Shown: in pieces, positions 35,602 through 42,956 of the stretch | How the letters are laid out: each line of letters begins with the position of its first letter | How positions within the stretch are numbered: position 1 is the first letter of the stretch | Assembly (NCBI RefSeq): GCF_022023855.1 | Contig: NZ_CP059449.1 | Coordinates: forward strand, 2,032,501 to 2,096,500 | DNA length: 64,000 nt | Reading direction: 5' to 3' | Source of the DNA: Azospirillum brasilense | GTDB taxonomy: Bacteria > Pseudomonadota > Alphaproteobacteria > Azospirillales > Azospirillaceae | Made by a program: the position numbers and the translations under genes | The notes under the pieces: model-generated | Database searches by the model: none | Seen by the model: only the letters and a program-made list of their open reading frames with translations | Told to the model about the DNA's origin: nothing

Positions 35602-37377
35602 ATGGGCCAGGATATGGACGAAGGTCTGGACGACGAGCCGCTGTTCGGCCCCGACGACGGGTTCGCCGACGACTCCGCGGCCAACGCCCGACCGGCGGAC
35701 CCCTGGCCCGTGCTGGTGGTCGACGACGATCCTCAGGTCCACACCATGACCGAGGTTCTGCTGCGCGACTTCGAATTCGAAGGCCGTCCGTTCGAGGTGG
35801 TCAGCGCCCTGTCCGCCGCGGCCGCGCGGTCGCTGCTTCTGACGCGCCCGGACATTCCGGTGGCGCTTCTCGACGTGGTGATGGAAACCGACGACGCCGG
35901 CCTGCGTCTAGTCCGCTTCATCCGCGAGGATCTCAACAACCACCGCATGCGCATCATCCTGCGCACCGGCCAGCCGGGGCAGGCGCCGGAGCGGGACGTG
36001 GTCGTCGCCTACGACATCAACGATTACAAAGCCAAGAGCGAACTCACCGCCCAGCGCCTGTTCACCACGCTGGTCAGCGGGCTGCGGGCGTGGCGCGACA
36101 TCGTGACCATCGAGCGGCACCGCCAGGGTCTGGAGCGCATCCTCGCGGCCTCGGCCCCGCTGTTCGAAACCCGGTCCATGCGCACGCTGGTCGAGGAGCT
36201 GGTGGACCAGCTCAGCAAGGTGGTGGACAACAGCGGCGGCGCCGTTCTGGCCTGCCGCATGGTGGATCGCGGCGACGGCAAGACGCGGGCCACCGTGATC
36301 GCCGGCTCCAGCCGCTTCGCGCGGTTTATCGGGCGGCCCGCCTCCGACGCGCTGGAGCCCGACCTGACCGCCCAGGTGGTCGCCGCCTTCGAGACGCAGC
36401 AGAGCAGTTTCGGATCGGCCCGCTGCATCCTGGCCTTCCGCACGCGGGAGCATGGGACGACGGTCTTCGCCCTGGAGCGGAGCGAGCCCTATCGCGAGGA
36501 CGACCACCGGCTGCTGCAGCTGTTCTGCGCCCGCGTCATCATCGGCTTCGACAATGTGTGCCTGTATGAGGATCTGGTCGCGCTGAACCAGTCGCTGGAG
36601 CGGCGCGTCAGTGAGCGGACGGCCGAACTGGCCGCCAACCAGGCCGCACTGGTCGCCGCCAAGGAGCGGGTGGAACGTGCGCTGGAGGCGGAACTGGTCG
36701 CCCGCGAGCAGCAGCGCCAGTTCGTTACCATGGTCAGCCACGAATTCCGCACCCCGCTGGCCATCATCGACAGCGCGGCCCAGATGCTGACCCTGCGGGC
36801 GGAGCGGGAAACCCCGGAATCGTTGGATCGGCTGCGCGTCATCCGCAGCAGCGTGCAGCGCCTGACCGGACTGATCGACACGCATCTGACCGACGAGCGG
36901 CTCCAGGCCGGGACGCTGAAGGTGCAGCGGGCGGAGGTCGATCTGCCGGCACTGCTGCGTTCGGTGACCGAACCCTTCCGCACCGCCTATCCCGGGTGCG
37001 ACTTCCGACTCGATCTCGACCGTCTGCCGCCCATGGTGATGGCCGATGGGCATCTGCTGGGAATGCTCTTCAACAACCTGCTGAACAACGCCTTCAAATA
37101 TTCGGATGGCGACTGCCGCGTCACGGCGAGCGGGTGGGCCGAGGGAAGCGTGGCGGTGGTGGAGGTCGCCGACCAGGGGCGCGGCATTCCACAGAACGAG
37201 CTGCCCCTGCTGTTCGAGCGGCATTACCGGGGGGCCGGTTCCGCCGGGGTGCCGGGAACGGGAATCGGTCTGCACACGGTGCGGCAGATCATCCTGCTGC
37301 ACGGCGGATCGATCACCGCGGAAAGCACGGTCGGGCAGGGCAGCGTCTTCCGCGTCCGCCTTCCCGTGAAGGGCTGA
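35602..37377 (+). CDS. response-regulator / DUF3369 / histidine kinase hybrid
   Basis: The 591-residue cytoplasmic protein has three parts. Residues about 35-160 are a receiver (VLVVDDDPQVH, phospho-acceptor Asp in VALLDVVMETDD, and the Lys of NDYKAKSE). Residues about 170-340 form the DUF3369 sensor-like domain. After a coiled coil comes a histidine kinase with HisKA VSHEFRTPLAIIDS near residue 380, N box LFNNLLNNAFKYSD, VADQGRGIP and GTGIGLHTVRQI. It can pass phosphate between its own receiver and kinase or to the OmpR-type regulator at 39593. GGAGGAGG precedes the ATG. It heads the rightward siaB-siaC set. Confidence 0.92.
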   Translation: MGQDMDEGLDDEPLFGPDDGFADDSAANARPADPWPVLVVDDDPQVHTMTEVLLRDFEFEGRPFEVVSALSAAAARSLLLTRPDIPVALLDVVMETDDAGLRLVRFIREDLNNHRMRIILRTGQPGQAPERDVVVAYDINDYKAKSELTAQRLFTTLVSGLRAWRDIVTIERHRQGLERILAASAPLFETRSMRTLVEELVDQLSKVVDNSGGAVLACRMVDRGDGKTRATVIAGSSRFARFIGRPASDALEPDLTAQVVAAFETQQSSFGSARCILAFRTREHGTTVFALERSEPYREDDHRLLQLFCARVIIGFDNVCLYEDLVALNQSLERRVSERTAELAANQAALVAAKERVERALEAELVAREQQRQFVTMVSHEFRTPLAIIDSAAQMLTLRAERETPESLDRLRVIRSSVQRLTGLIDTHLTDERLQAGTLKVQRAEVDLPALLRSVTEPFRTAYPGCDFRLDLDRLPPMVMADGHLLGMLFNNLLNNAFKYSDGDCRVTASGWAEGSVAVVEVADQGRGIPQNELPLLFERHYRGAGSAGVPGTGIGLHTVRQIILLHGGSITAESTVGQGSVFRVRLPVKG

Positions 37378-37534
37378 ATCCGCAACGCCGGGCTGCCGAT
37401 GCGCGCCGCGATAATCCTTCCAGCGCAGCGGGCGGAAATGTAACGTGTTCATAACAAGGCCGACGCGATCTCCGGATGCGGTCCGGGACGTTCAGACGCA
37501 ACAGGCGGCCTCGTCGCACTCCAACGGAAGAACC

Positions 37535-38098
37535 GTGGACTCCACCATGCTCGCTCAGCAATATGCCGGGATCAAACGGGACCTTGACGAGAAGGGCATC
37601 ATCTTCTCGTTCAGTGGCTATCTGTCCGAGGGGATACTCTATTCCCTGGGAGAGGCGTTGCGGGAAAAGATGACGTTGGAGGACACCGACGGCCCGACGG
37701 TCCGCCGGGTCTTCGCCGTCTTCGTCGAGCAGATGCAGAACATCATCCGCTACTCGGCCGAAAAGGTGACCGGCGCGCGCGAGAAGCCGGTCGAGCTGAG
37801 CGCCGGCATGGTCACCATCGGCATGGAAGGCGGGAAGGTCTTCATCGTCTGCGGCAACACCGTGTACAACGCCGACGTGCCGCGCCTGCGCGAGCGGCTG
37901 GAGTATCTCAAGGGCTTGGACAAGGACGCGATCAAGACCTATTACCGGGAGCAGCTGCGCGAAACCCCGGAAGAGGGCGCGCGGGGCGCCAACATCGGGC
38001 TGATCGAGATCGCGCGCCGCGCCAGCGAACCCATCGAGTACGACTTCCTTGAAATGGACGAGGGCAAGAGCTTCTTCTGCCTCAAGGCTCGGATCTGA
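37535..38098 (+). CDS. siaB: SiaB-family protein kinase (DUF6272)
   Basis: The product of about 187 residues resembles SiaB of Pseudomonas, a GHKL-type kinase that phosphorylates SiaC: FSFSGYLSEGILYSLGEALREKM, an N-box-like FAVFVEQMQNIIRYSAEK, VTIGMEGGKVFIVCGN, and the glycine-rich lid EEGARGANIGLIEIARRAS. The start is uncertain: GTG 37535 (GGAAG before it) or ATG 37547. The DUF1987/SiaC gene follows directly. In Pseudomonas, kinase SiaB and phosphatase SiaA set the phosphorylation of SiaC; here a SiaA-like gene is nearby in opposite orientation. Confidence 0.85.
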   Translation: MDSTMLAQQYAGIKRDLDEKGIIFSFSGYLSEGILYSLGEALREKMTLEDTDGPTVRRVFAVFVEQMQNIIRYSAEKVTGAREKPVELSAGMVTIGMEGGKVFIVCGNTVYNADVPRLRERLEYLKGLDKDAIKTYYREQLRETPEEGARGANIGLIEIARRASEPIEYDFLEMDEGKSFFCLKARI

Positions 38099-38125
38099 AA
38101 GCGGCTTGTGGACATCCGGACGACC

Positions 38126-38524
38126 ATGGAATCCCTGAAATTACCCGCGACGGGCCGGACGCCCGAGGTCGATTTCGACTTTGCCCAAGGCGTGCTCCGC
38201 CTCAGCGGCGAGTCCTATCCCGACGACGTGGCGACCTTCTTCGGGCCGATCTTCGCAGCGCTCCGCGCCTTCCTGGCCGAAGCGGGCGGCCATCCCATCC
38301 GGTTCGACATGGAGTTGCTGTACTTTAACAGCTCCAGCGCGAAGGCGCTGATGAACATCTTTCAGATGCTGGAGACGGCGGCCAGCGAAGGGCGCAGCAT
38401 TTCCGTCACTTGGTGTTACGAGGAGAACGACGACTCCATGCAGGAGTTGGGCGAGGATTTCTCCGAGGATCTGCATCACGTCGCCTTCACTCTGAAACAG
38501 ATTCCCGCAGACGAAGCGTCATGA
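38126..38524 (+). CDS. siaC: SiaC-family regulatory phosphoprotein (DUF1987)
   Basis: The 132-residue protein has the DUF1987 pattern: LKLPATGRTPEVDFDF at the start, LRLSGESYPDDV, RFDMELLYFNSSSAKALMNIF (residues 60-80) and a C-terminal CYEENDDSMQELGEDF. In Pseudomonas SiaC the phosphorylated residue is a threonine in the NTSS motif; here the matching segment reads NSSS, so a serine (Ser69) would take its place. Unphosphorylated SiaC binds and activates its client. The ATG at 38126 matches family starts better than the upstream GTG. The stop overlaps the following histidine kinase gene by four bases, the best clue to the client. Confidence 0.88.
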   Translation: MESLKLPATGRTPEVDFDFAQGVLRLSGESYPDDVATFFGPIFAALRAFLAEAGGHPIRFDMELLYFNSSSAKALMNIFQMLETAASEGRSISVTWCYEENDDSMQELGEDFSEDLHHVAFTLKQIPADEAS

Positions 38525-39570
38525 CCTTCAACCTCTTCGCCGCCGAGGAGCAGGCCATCGAGCAGGCCCGCCTTCTGGGGGAGAGGCTGGGCGCGGCCGC
38601 GCCCGAACTGCGCGCCGATTTCGAGGCGCTGGTGGAGGCGTTCCAGCGCAGCACGCGCGAACAGCGCCGGCTGGTGCGGGTCAGCGACCGGCTGCAGGCG
38701 CAGCTCGGCTCCGCCAACCAGGAGCTGGAGCGCCGCCGGCAGGAGGCGGAAACCGCTCTGGCCGACCTGCGCGAGGCGCAGGAGGCGATGGTCCGCGCGG
38801 AGAAGCTGGCGTCCCTTGGCGCCCTGGTGGCCGGGGTGGCCCACGAGATCAACACACCGGTCGGCATCGCCGTGTCCTGCGCGTCGCATCTGTCCGACGC
38901 TACGTCGCGGTTGCGCGGGCGTGCCCAGACGGGCGAGCTGAGCAAGGCGGATTTTACCCGCTACGTCGCCACCGCCACGGACACGACGGCGCTGATCCTC
39001 ACCAATTGCGAGCGGGCGGCCAAGCTGATCGCCAGCTTCAAGCAGGTGGCGGTGGACCGTGCCAGCGCCGAACGGCGCGTCGTGCATCTCAACCGCTACA
39101 TCCAGGAAACGCTGGTCAGCCTGGAGCCGAAGCTCCGTCAAGGCAAGCACACCATCGCCGTGTCCTGCCCCGACGGGCTGGTGGTGGACACCTATCCGGG
39201 CGCCCTGTCGCAGATCCTGACCAATTTCGTGATGAACTCCGTCACCCATGCCTTCGTCGACGCGCAGGGCGTGGACGGGCAGGGCGGAGGCCTGTCGATC
39301 ACCGTGGACGAGCCGGAGCCCGGCACCGTGCGGCTGGTCTACACCGACAACGGCCGGGGCATTCCGCCGGACCATCTGCCGCGGATCTTCGATCCGTTCT
39401 TCACCACCCGGCGCGGCGAAGGGGGCAGCGGGCTTGGCCTGCACATCGTACACAACTTGGCGGTCGGGGCGCTGAAGGGGACGATCTCCGTGGACAGCGC
39501 GCCGGGGCGGGGAACACGCTTCGTCCTGACCTTCCCGAAGGACACGCCTGCGGACGACGCATCCGCCTGA
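38521..39570 (+). CDS. cytoplasmic sensor histidine kinase, candidate SiaC client
   Basis: The 349-residue protein has no membrane helix. Residues 1-90 form a coiled coil (RSTREQRRLVRVSDRLQAQL; LERRRQEAETALADLREAQE), followed by HisKA-like LVAGVAHEINTPVGIAVS near residue 105 and an ATPase domain with LTNFVMNSVTHAFVD, YTDNGRGIPPDHLPRIFDPF and GSGLGLHIVHNLAV. Its ATG overlaps the siaC stop (ATGA), so the two proteins are made together. I infer that SiaC may control this kinase the way it controls SiaD in Pseudomonas. Its likely partner is the regulator encoded convergently next door. Confidence 0.9.
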   Translation: MTFNLFAAEEQAIEQARLLGERLGAAAPELRADFEALVEAFQRSTREQRRLVRVSDRLQAQLGSANQELERRRQEAETALADLREAQEAMVRAEKLASLGALVAGVAHEINTPVGIAVSCASHLSDATSRLRGRAQTGELSKADFTRYVATATDTTALILTNCERAAKLIASFKQVAVDRASAERRVVHLNRYIQETLVSLEPKLRQGKHTIAVSCPDGLVVDTYPGALSQILTNFVMNSVTHAFVDAQGVDGQGGGLSITVDEPEPGTVRLVYTDNGRGIPPDHLPRIFDPFFTTRRGEGGSGLGLHIVHNLAVGALKGTISVDSAPGRGTRFVLTFPKDTPADDASA

Positions 39571-39593
39571 ACGGCGTCGGAATCCCCGCCGTT
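39570..39593. terminator. weak bidirectional hairpin between convergent genes
   Basis: AACGGCG (39570-39576) pairs with CGCCGTT (39587-39593), spanning the stop-codon region of both genes. No T-run follows on either strand, so termination strength is doubtful. Confidence 0.3.
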
Positions 39594-40324
39594 CAGATCA
39601 CACGGACCGGGGCGGAGAACACGTAGCCCACGCCGTGGACCGACTTGACCGGAGCGGTTTCGCCGATCGCGTTCTCCACCTTGTGGCGCAGGCGCCCGAC
39701 CACCGTGTCGATGGAACGGTCGTCAGGGTTCCAGCGGCGGTTGTAGAGCGCGACGGAGATCTGGTCGCGGGTCGCCGGCTGACGGGCCTGTCCGGCCAGC
39801 AGGGAGACCAGCTTCATCTCCATGCTGGTCAGGCTGACGCGCACGCCCGCCGGGCTGGTCAGCGCCCAGGCCGTGGCGTCCAGAATCCAGCTGCCCTCGT
39901 CCATCGCGGGCTGGCCGGAGGGTTGCGAGGCCGGCGGGGTGGCGCCGGCGTTGCTCGTCTCCAGACGGCGGAGCAGGGCCTTTGCCTGGGCTTCCAACTC
40001 GCGCATCTCGACGGGCTTCACAAGATAGGCGTCGGCCCCCAATTCCAGCCCGACCACCCGGTCCACGGTGGAGCCGCGGGCGGTCACCATGATGATTCCG
40101 ATGGCGGGATTCTCGCGCAGCCGTGTGGCGATCTTGAACCCGTCCTCACCCGGAAGGTTAACGTCCAGAACAACCAAGGATACCGGGCGTGACGCGATCT
40201 GCTCGTCCAGTTCGCGCCCATTCTTCGCTCCGATCGCGTCGAAGCCGCAACTGCGCAGGTACTCGATCATGTCACGTCGCAGAGACGCCTCGTCCTCGAC
40301 GACAACGATCGTAACGGCCGCCAT
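39593..40324 (-). CDS. OmpR/PhoB-family response regulator
   Basis: The 243-residue regulator has a receiver domain (TIVVVEDEASLRRDM acidic pair, phospho-acceptor in VVLDVNLPGEDGF at about Asp54, Thr in IIMVTARG, Lys in YLVKPVEM) and a C-terminal winged-helix domain (VSLTSMEMKLVSLLAGQARQ; RDQISVALYNRRWNPDDRSID; VGRLRHKVE; SVHGVGYVF). It is a transcription factor, likely phosphorylated by one of the two kinases encoded here. It converges with the second kinase gene and is downstream of the SiaA-like gene on the same strand with 137 bases between. Confidence 0.94.
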   Translation of the reverse strand: MAAVTIVVVEDEASLRRDMIEYLRSCGFDAIGAKNGRELDEQIASRPVSLVVLDVNLPGEDGFKIATRLRENPAIGIIMVTARGSTVDRVVGLELGADAYLVKPVEMRELEAQAKALLRRLETSNAGATPPASQPSGQPAMDEGSWILDATAWALTSPAGVRVSLTSMEMKLVSLLAGQARQPATRDQISVALYNRRWNPDDRSIDTVVGRLRHKVENAIGETAPVKSVHGVGYVFSAPVRVI

Positions 40325-40461
40325 CCCCTCTGCTCCCCCGTTACCGGTGCTTATTGTTCATAGGGCCGGCGCGGAAACTATATGAAGTCGAATGGTAGGT
40401 CGAGTGACTTCGGCCCGCGACGGCCCCCTGCCGCACTATTACGCAATCTTTCGAAGGGTAG

Positions 40462-42036
40462 TTACGCGATTTCCCACAGGGTGTTCCGCGCCGGGACCGC
40501 GGGATCGCCGGCCAGCCGGACCCGGAAGCCGATCATGGTGATGTCGTCGCGTTGCGGGCGGTCGCCCTGGAAGCCGGACAGGCTGGCTTCGATGCGCTCC
40601 TTCTGCCGGTCGAGCGGCAGGGCGCTGCACTCTTCGACCACACCGTGCAGGCGGCGCTTGCCGAAGCTCCGCCCCCGCTCTCCGCCGCATTGGTCGGTCA
40701 GCCCGTCGGTGCAGATGTAGAAGGTCTGGTCCGGCTGCAGCTCCAGGCTGTGGTTCGTGAAGGCCGGGGCGGGGCCGGACGCGCGGTATCCCAGGCTGCG
40801 GCGGTCGGCGCGGATCTCGGTCAACCCGTCCGGGCCGGCGACGGCCAGGGGCAGGCGGGCGCCGGCATAGACGAGCCGCCGCTGCGCCGGTTGGACGTAG
40901 CACAGCGCCAGATCCAGCCCGTTGTCGAATCCGCCTTCCCAGCTTGCCGCGTCACCGTCCTGGTGCAGGGCCGCCCGCACCTTGTCGTCCACCGTGGCGA
41001 GCAGCGCGGCGGGGTCGGCGGCGCCCATGCCGTCCACCACATTGTTCAGCACGGCGCTGGCCGTCATGGTCATGAAGGCGCCGGGGACCCCGTGGCCCGT
41101 GCAGTCGGCCACACCGATCAGGAAGCCGTCCTCGACCTCGCGGTAATAATAGAAATCGCCGCTGACCACGTCGCGTGGACGCCACAGGACGAAATGCTGG
41201 GCCAGCCCGCCCTCCAGGACCTCCGGCTTCGGCAGGATCGAGGACTGGATCAACTGGGCGTAGTTGATGCTGTCCATGATGCGGCGGTTGATGTCGGCCA
41301 GCGCCTCCGTCCGCTCCTGGACACGGAACTCCAGCGTCTGGGTGTAGTCCTGGACCGTCTCGGCCATGCGGTTGAAGGTCTTGGTCAGGACGCCGATCTC
41401 GTCCTCCCGCTCGGTGGCGAGGCGGGCGCCGTAGTCGCCGCGGGAAACCGCCTGGGTCGCCTGGGTCAGCCGCCGCAGCGGACGGAGCACGACGCGGTTC
41501 AGCATGACGCTGATGATGGCGATGGCGGTGACCAGGGACAGCAAAAGCAGCCCGACCACCGGCAGCAGCGCCTCCAGTGTGTTGCGGTGGACCTCCTCCG
41601 TCGAATAGAGCAGGCGCAGCGTTCCCACCTGCCGGGTCACCCCGTCGCGTCCTCGCAGATCGATGATCTTCTCGACGGTGGTGGAGTCGGCGGAGGTCCT
41701 GGGGTCGCCGGACACCGCCATCGGCTCGCTGCGCCCTGGCTCGAAGACGGAGACGGCGAGGATGGCCGGGTCGCGCTCGCGCAGCGAATCGATGATGTTG
41801 CGGACGGCGCGGTCGTCGATCTCCCAGATCGGGTTGGCCAGCGCGTCGGTCTGCATGGCGGCGACCAGCTGCGCCCGCTTGGTCAGAGCCGAGACCTGCT
41901 GGTGTTCCACGATGTTGGCCGACACGGCCACGGCGACCATCCCAACGGCGGCGGCGGTGACCAGGATGACGCTGCCAATGCGGGTCAGCAGCGAACGGTC
42001 GCGCCGTCCAACGGCGAGGGAGCGCAGCTCAGTCAC
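40462..42036 (-). CDS. SiaA-like PP2C (SpoIIE) phosphatase with periplasmic sensor and HAMP
   Basis: The 524-residue inner-membrane protein has a helix at about 19-41, a periplasmic sensor (NPIWEIDDRAVRNIIDSL...), a second helix near 160-182, a HAMP domain (RPLRRLTQATQAVSRGDYGA, then DEIGVLTKTFNRMAETVQDY), a coiled coil and a SpoIIE/PP2C domain. Metal ligands are intact: VVSGDFYYYREVEDGF, VADCTGHGVPGAF, CTDGLTDQCGG and QRDDITMIGF. This is the plan of SiaA, which dephosphorylates SiaC in response to an outside signal. The start is GTG 42036, overlapping the stop of the upstream binding-protein gene by four bases. Confidence 0.92.
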   Translation of the reverse strand: MTELRSLAVGRRDRSLLTRIGSVILVTAAAVGMVAVAVSANIVEHQQVSALTKRAQLVAAMQTDALANPIWEIDDRAVRNIIDSLRERDPAILAVSVFEPGRSEPMAVSGDPRTSADSTTVEKIIDLRGRDGVTRQVGTLRLLYSTEEVHRNTLEALLPVVGLLLLSLVTAIAIISVMLNRVVLRPLRRLTQATQAVSRGDYGARLATEREDEIGVLTKTFNRMAETVQDYTQTLEFRVQERTEALADINRRIMDSINYAQLIQSSILPKPEVLEGGLAQHFVLWRPRDVVSGDFYYYREVEDGFLIGVADCTGHGVPGAFMTMTASAVLNNVVDGMGAADPAALLATVDDKVRAALHQDGDAASWEGGFDNGLDLALCYVQPAQRRLVYAGARLPLAVAGPDGLTEIRADRRSLGYRASGPAPAFTNHSLELQPDQTFYICTDGLTDQCGGERGRSFGKRRLHGVVEECSALPLDRQKERIEASLSGFQGDRPQRDDITMIGFRVRLAGDPAVPARNTLWEIA

Positions 42037-42845
42037 GGGGCGATTCCCAGCCGCGTCCACAGCGCCGGAAGCGCGCCGCTGCGCTCCAGCCGGTCGAGCG
42101 TGGCGTCGACCCAGGATGCGCCGATGGGACCGTCGCGCCGGACCAGGATGGTGTGCTCGTAGATCTGATCGGTGCGGTCGGACACCAGGAGCAGGGGCGC
42201 CATGTCGGGATTGGCTTTCAGGAATTGCGCCAGGAAGGAGCGGGTGACGATGGCCAGCGCGGCGCGCCCGGCGGCGACGCTGCGCACATTGCCTTCGTGC
42301 GTGACGGTCAGGCGGGTGTTGAAGCGCTTCTCCAGGATCTGCGGGTCGGCGGTCATGCCGGCGAAGGCGTAATGATAGCCGAGCCGCCCGAGGATCGTCT
42401 TGTCGTCGAGCCGGTCGAAATAGCTCTGGTCCATGCCGGGACCGGCCTTGGCGACGAACACCTCCGCGTCGCGCAGGAACACCCGCGAGGCCTCCACGGG
42501 GCGCCCCTTCCAGCCCCAGGTGAGGCTTTCGAAGGCGATCATGTCGAAGCGGCCCCGCTCCATGTCCTCGTAGCGCCGCTGGGGGGAGGTGCGGACCAAT
42601 TCGAATCGGAAGTCGCTCTGCTCCGCGTTCAGCAGGTCGAGCAGGGCCTGCGTGACGCCGCCGCCGGACTCGGTGACGTAGGGGGGGAACTCGTAGCCAC
42701 CGACCTTGACGGTCACCGGAGCGGTTGCGGACTCGGCGGGTGCGGACTCGGCGGTCGCGGCAAGGCCGGACGACGGAAGGCCGCCCGCCGCCCATCCGGC
42801 GAGCGCCAAGGCCAGTATCGTCCGGCGGGCAACCGCTTTTGCCAT
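42033..42845 (-). CDS. periplasmic solute-binding protein (SBP_bac_3 type)
   Basis: The 270-residue protein has a signal peptide (MAKAVARRTILALALAGWAA, cleavage likely near GLAA residue 30) and a two-lobed binding-protein fold: VTVKVGGYEFPPYVTESGGG near residue 45, RRYEDMERGRFDMIAFESL, and the second lobe HEGNVRSVAAGRAALAIV. No ABC permease or ATPase is nearby. Since its gene overlaps the SiaA-like gene by four bases, I infer it delivers a ligand signal to that sensor rather than feeding a transporter. Start at 42845 is chosen over 42893 because it gives a clean signal peptide. Confidence 0.88.
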   Translation of the reverse strand: MAKAVARRTILALALAGWAAGGLPSSGLAATAESAPAESATAPVTVKVGGYEFPPYVTESGGGVTQALLDLLNAEQSDFRFELVRTSPQRRYEDMERGRFDMIAFESLTWGWKGRPVEASRVFLRDAEVFVAKAGPGMDQSYFDRLDDKTILGRLGYHYAFAGMTADPQILEKRFNTRLTVTHEGNVRSVAAGRAALAIVTRSFLAQFLKANPDMAPLLLVSDRTDQIYEHTILVRRDGPIGASWVDATLDRLERSGALPALWTRLGIAP

Positions 42846-42956
42846 CTTCAGCCCCGATGCTGTTCGCACAGCCGTGCGAAGAATCCACGGCATTTTACCA
42901 ATGTATGCGCGTATGCAGCAATGTTTGTCGTTGAATGTGAACGAGAAATTTCGCCG

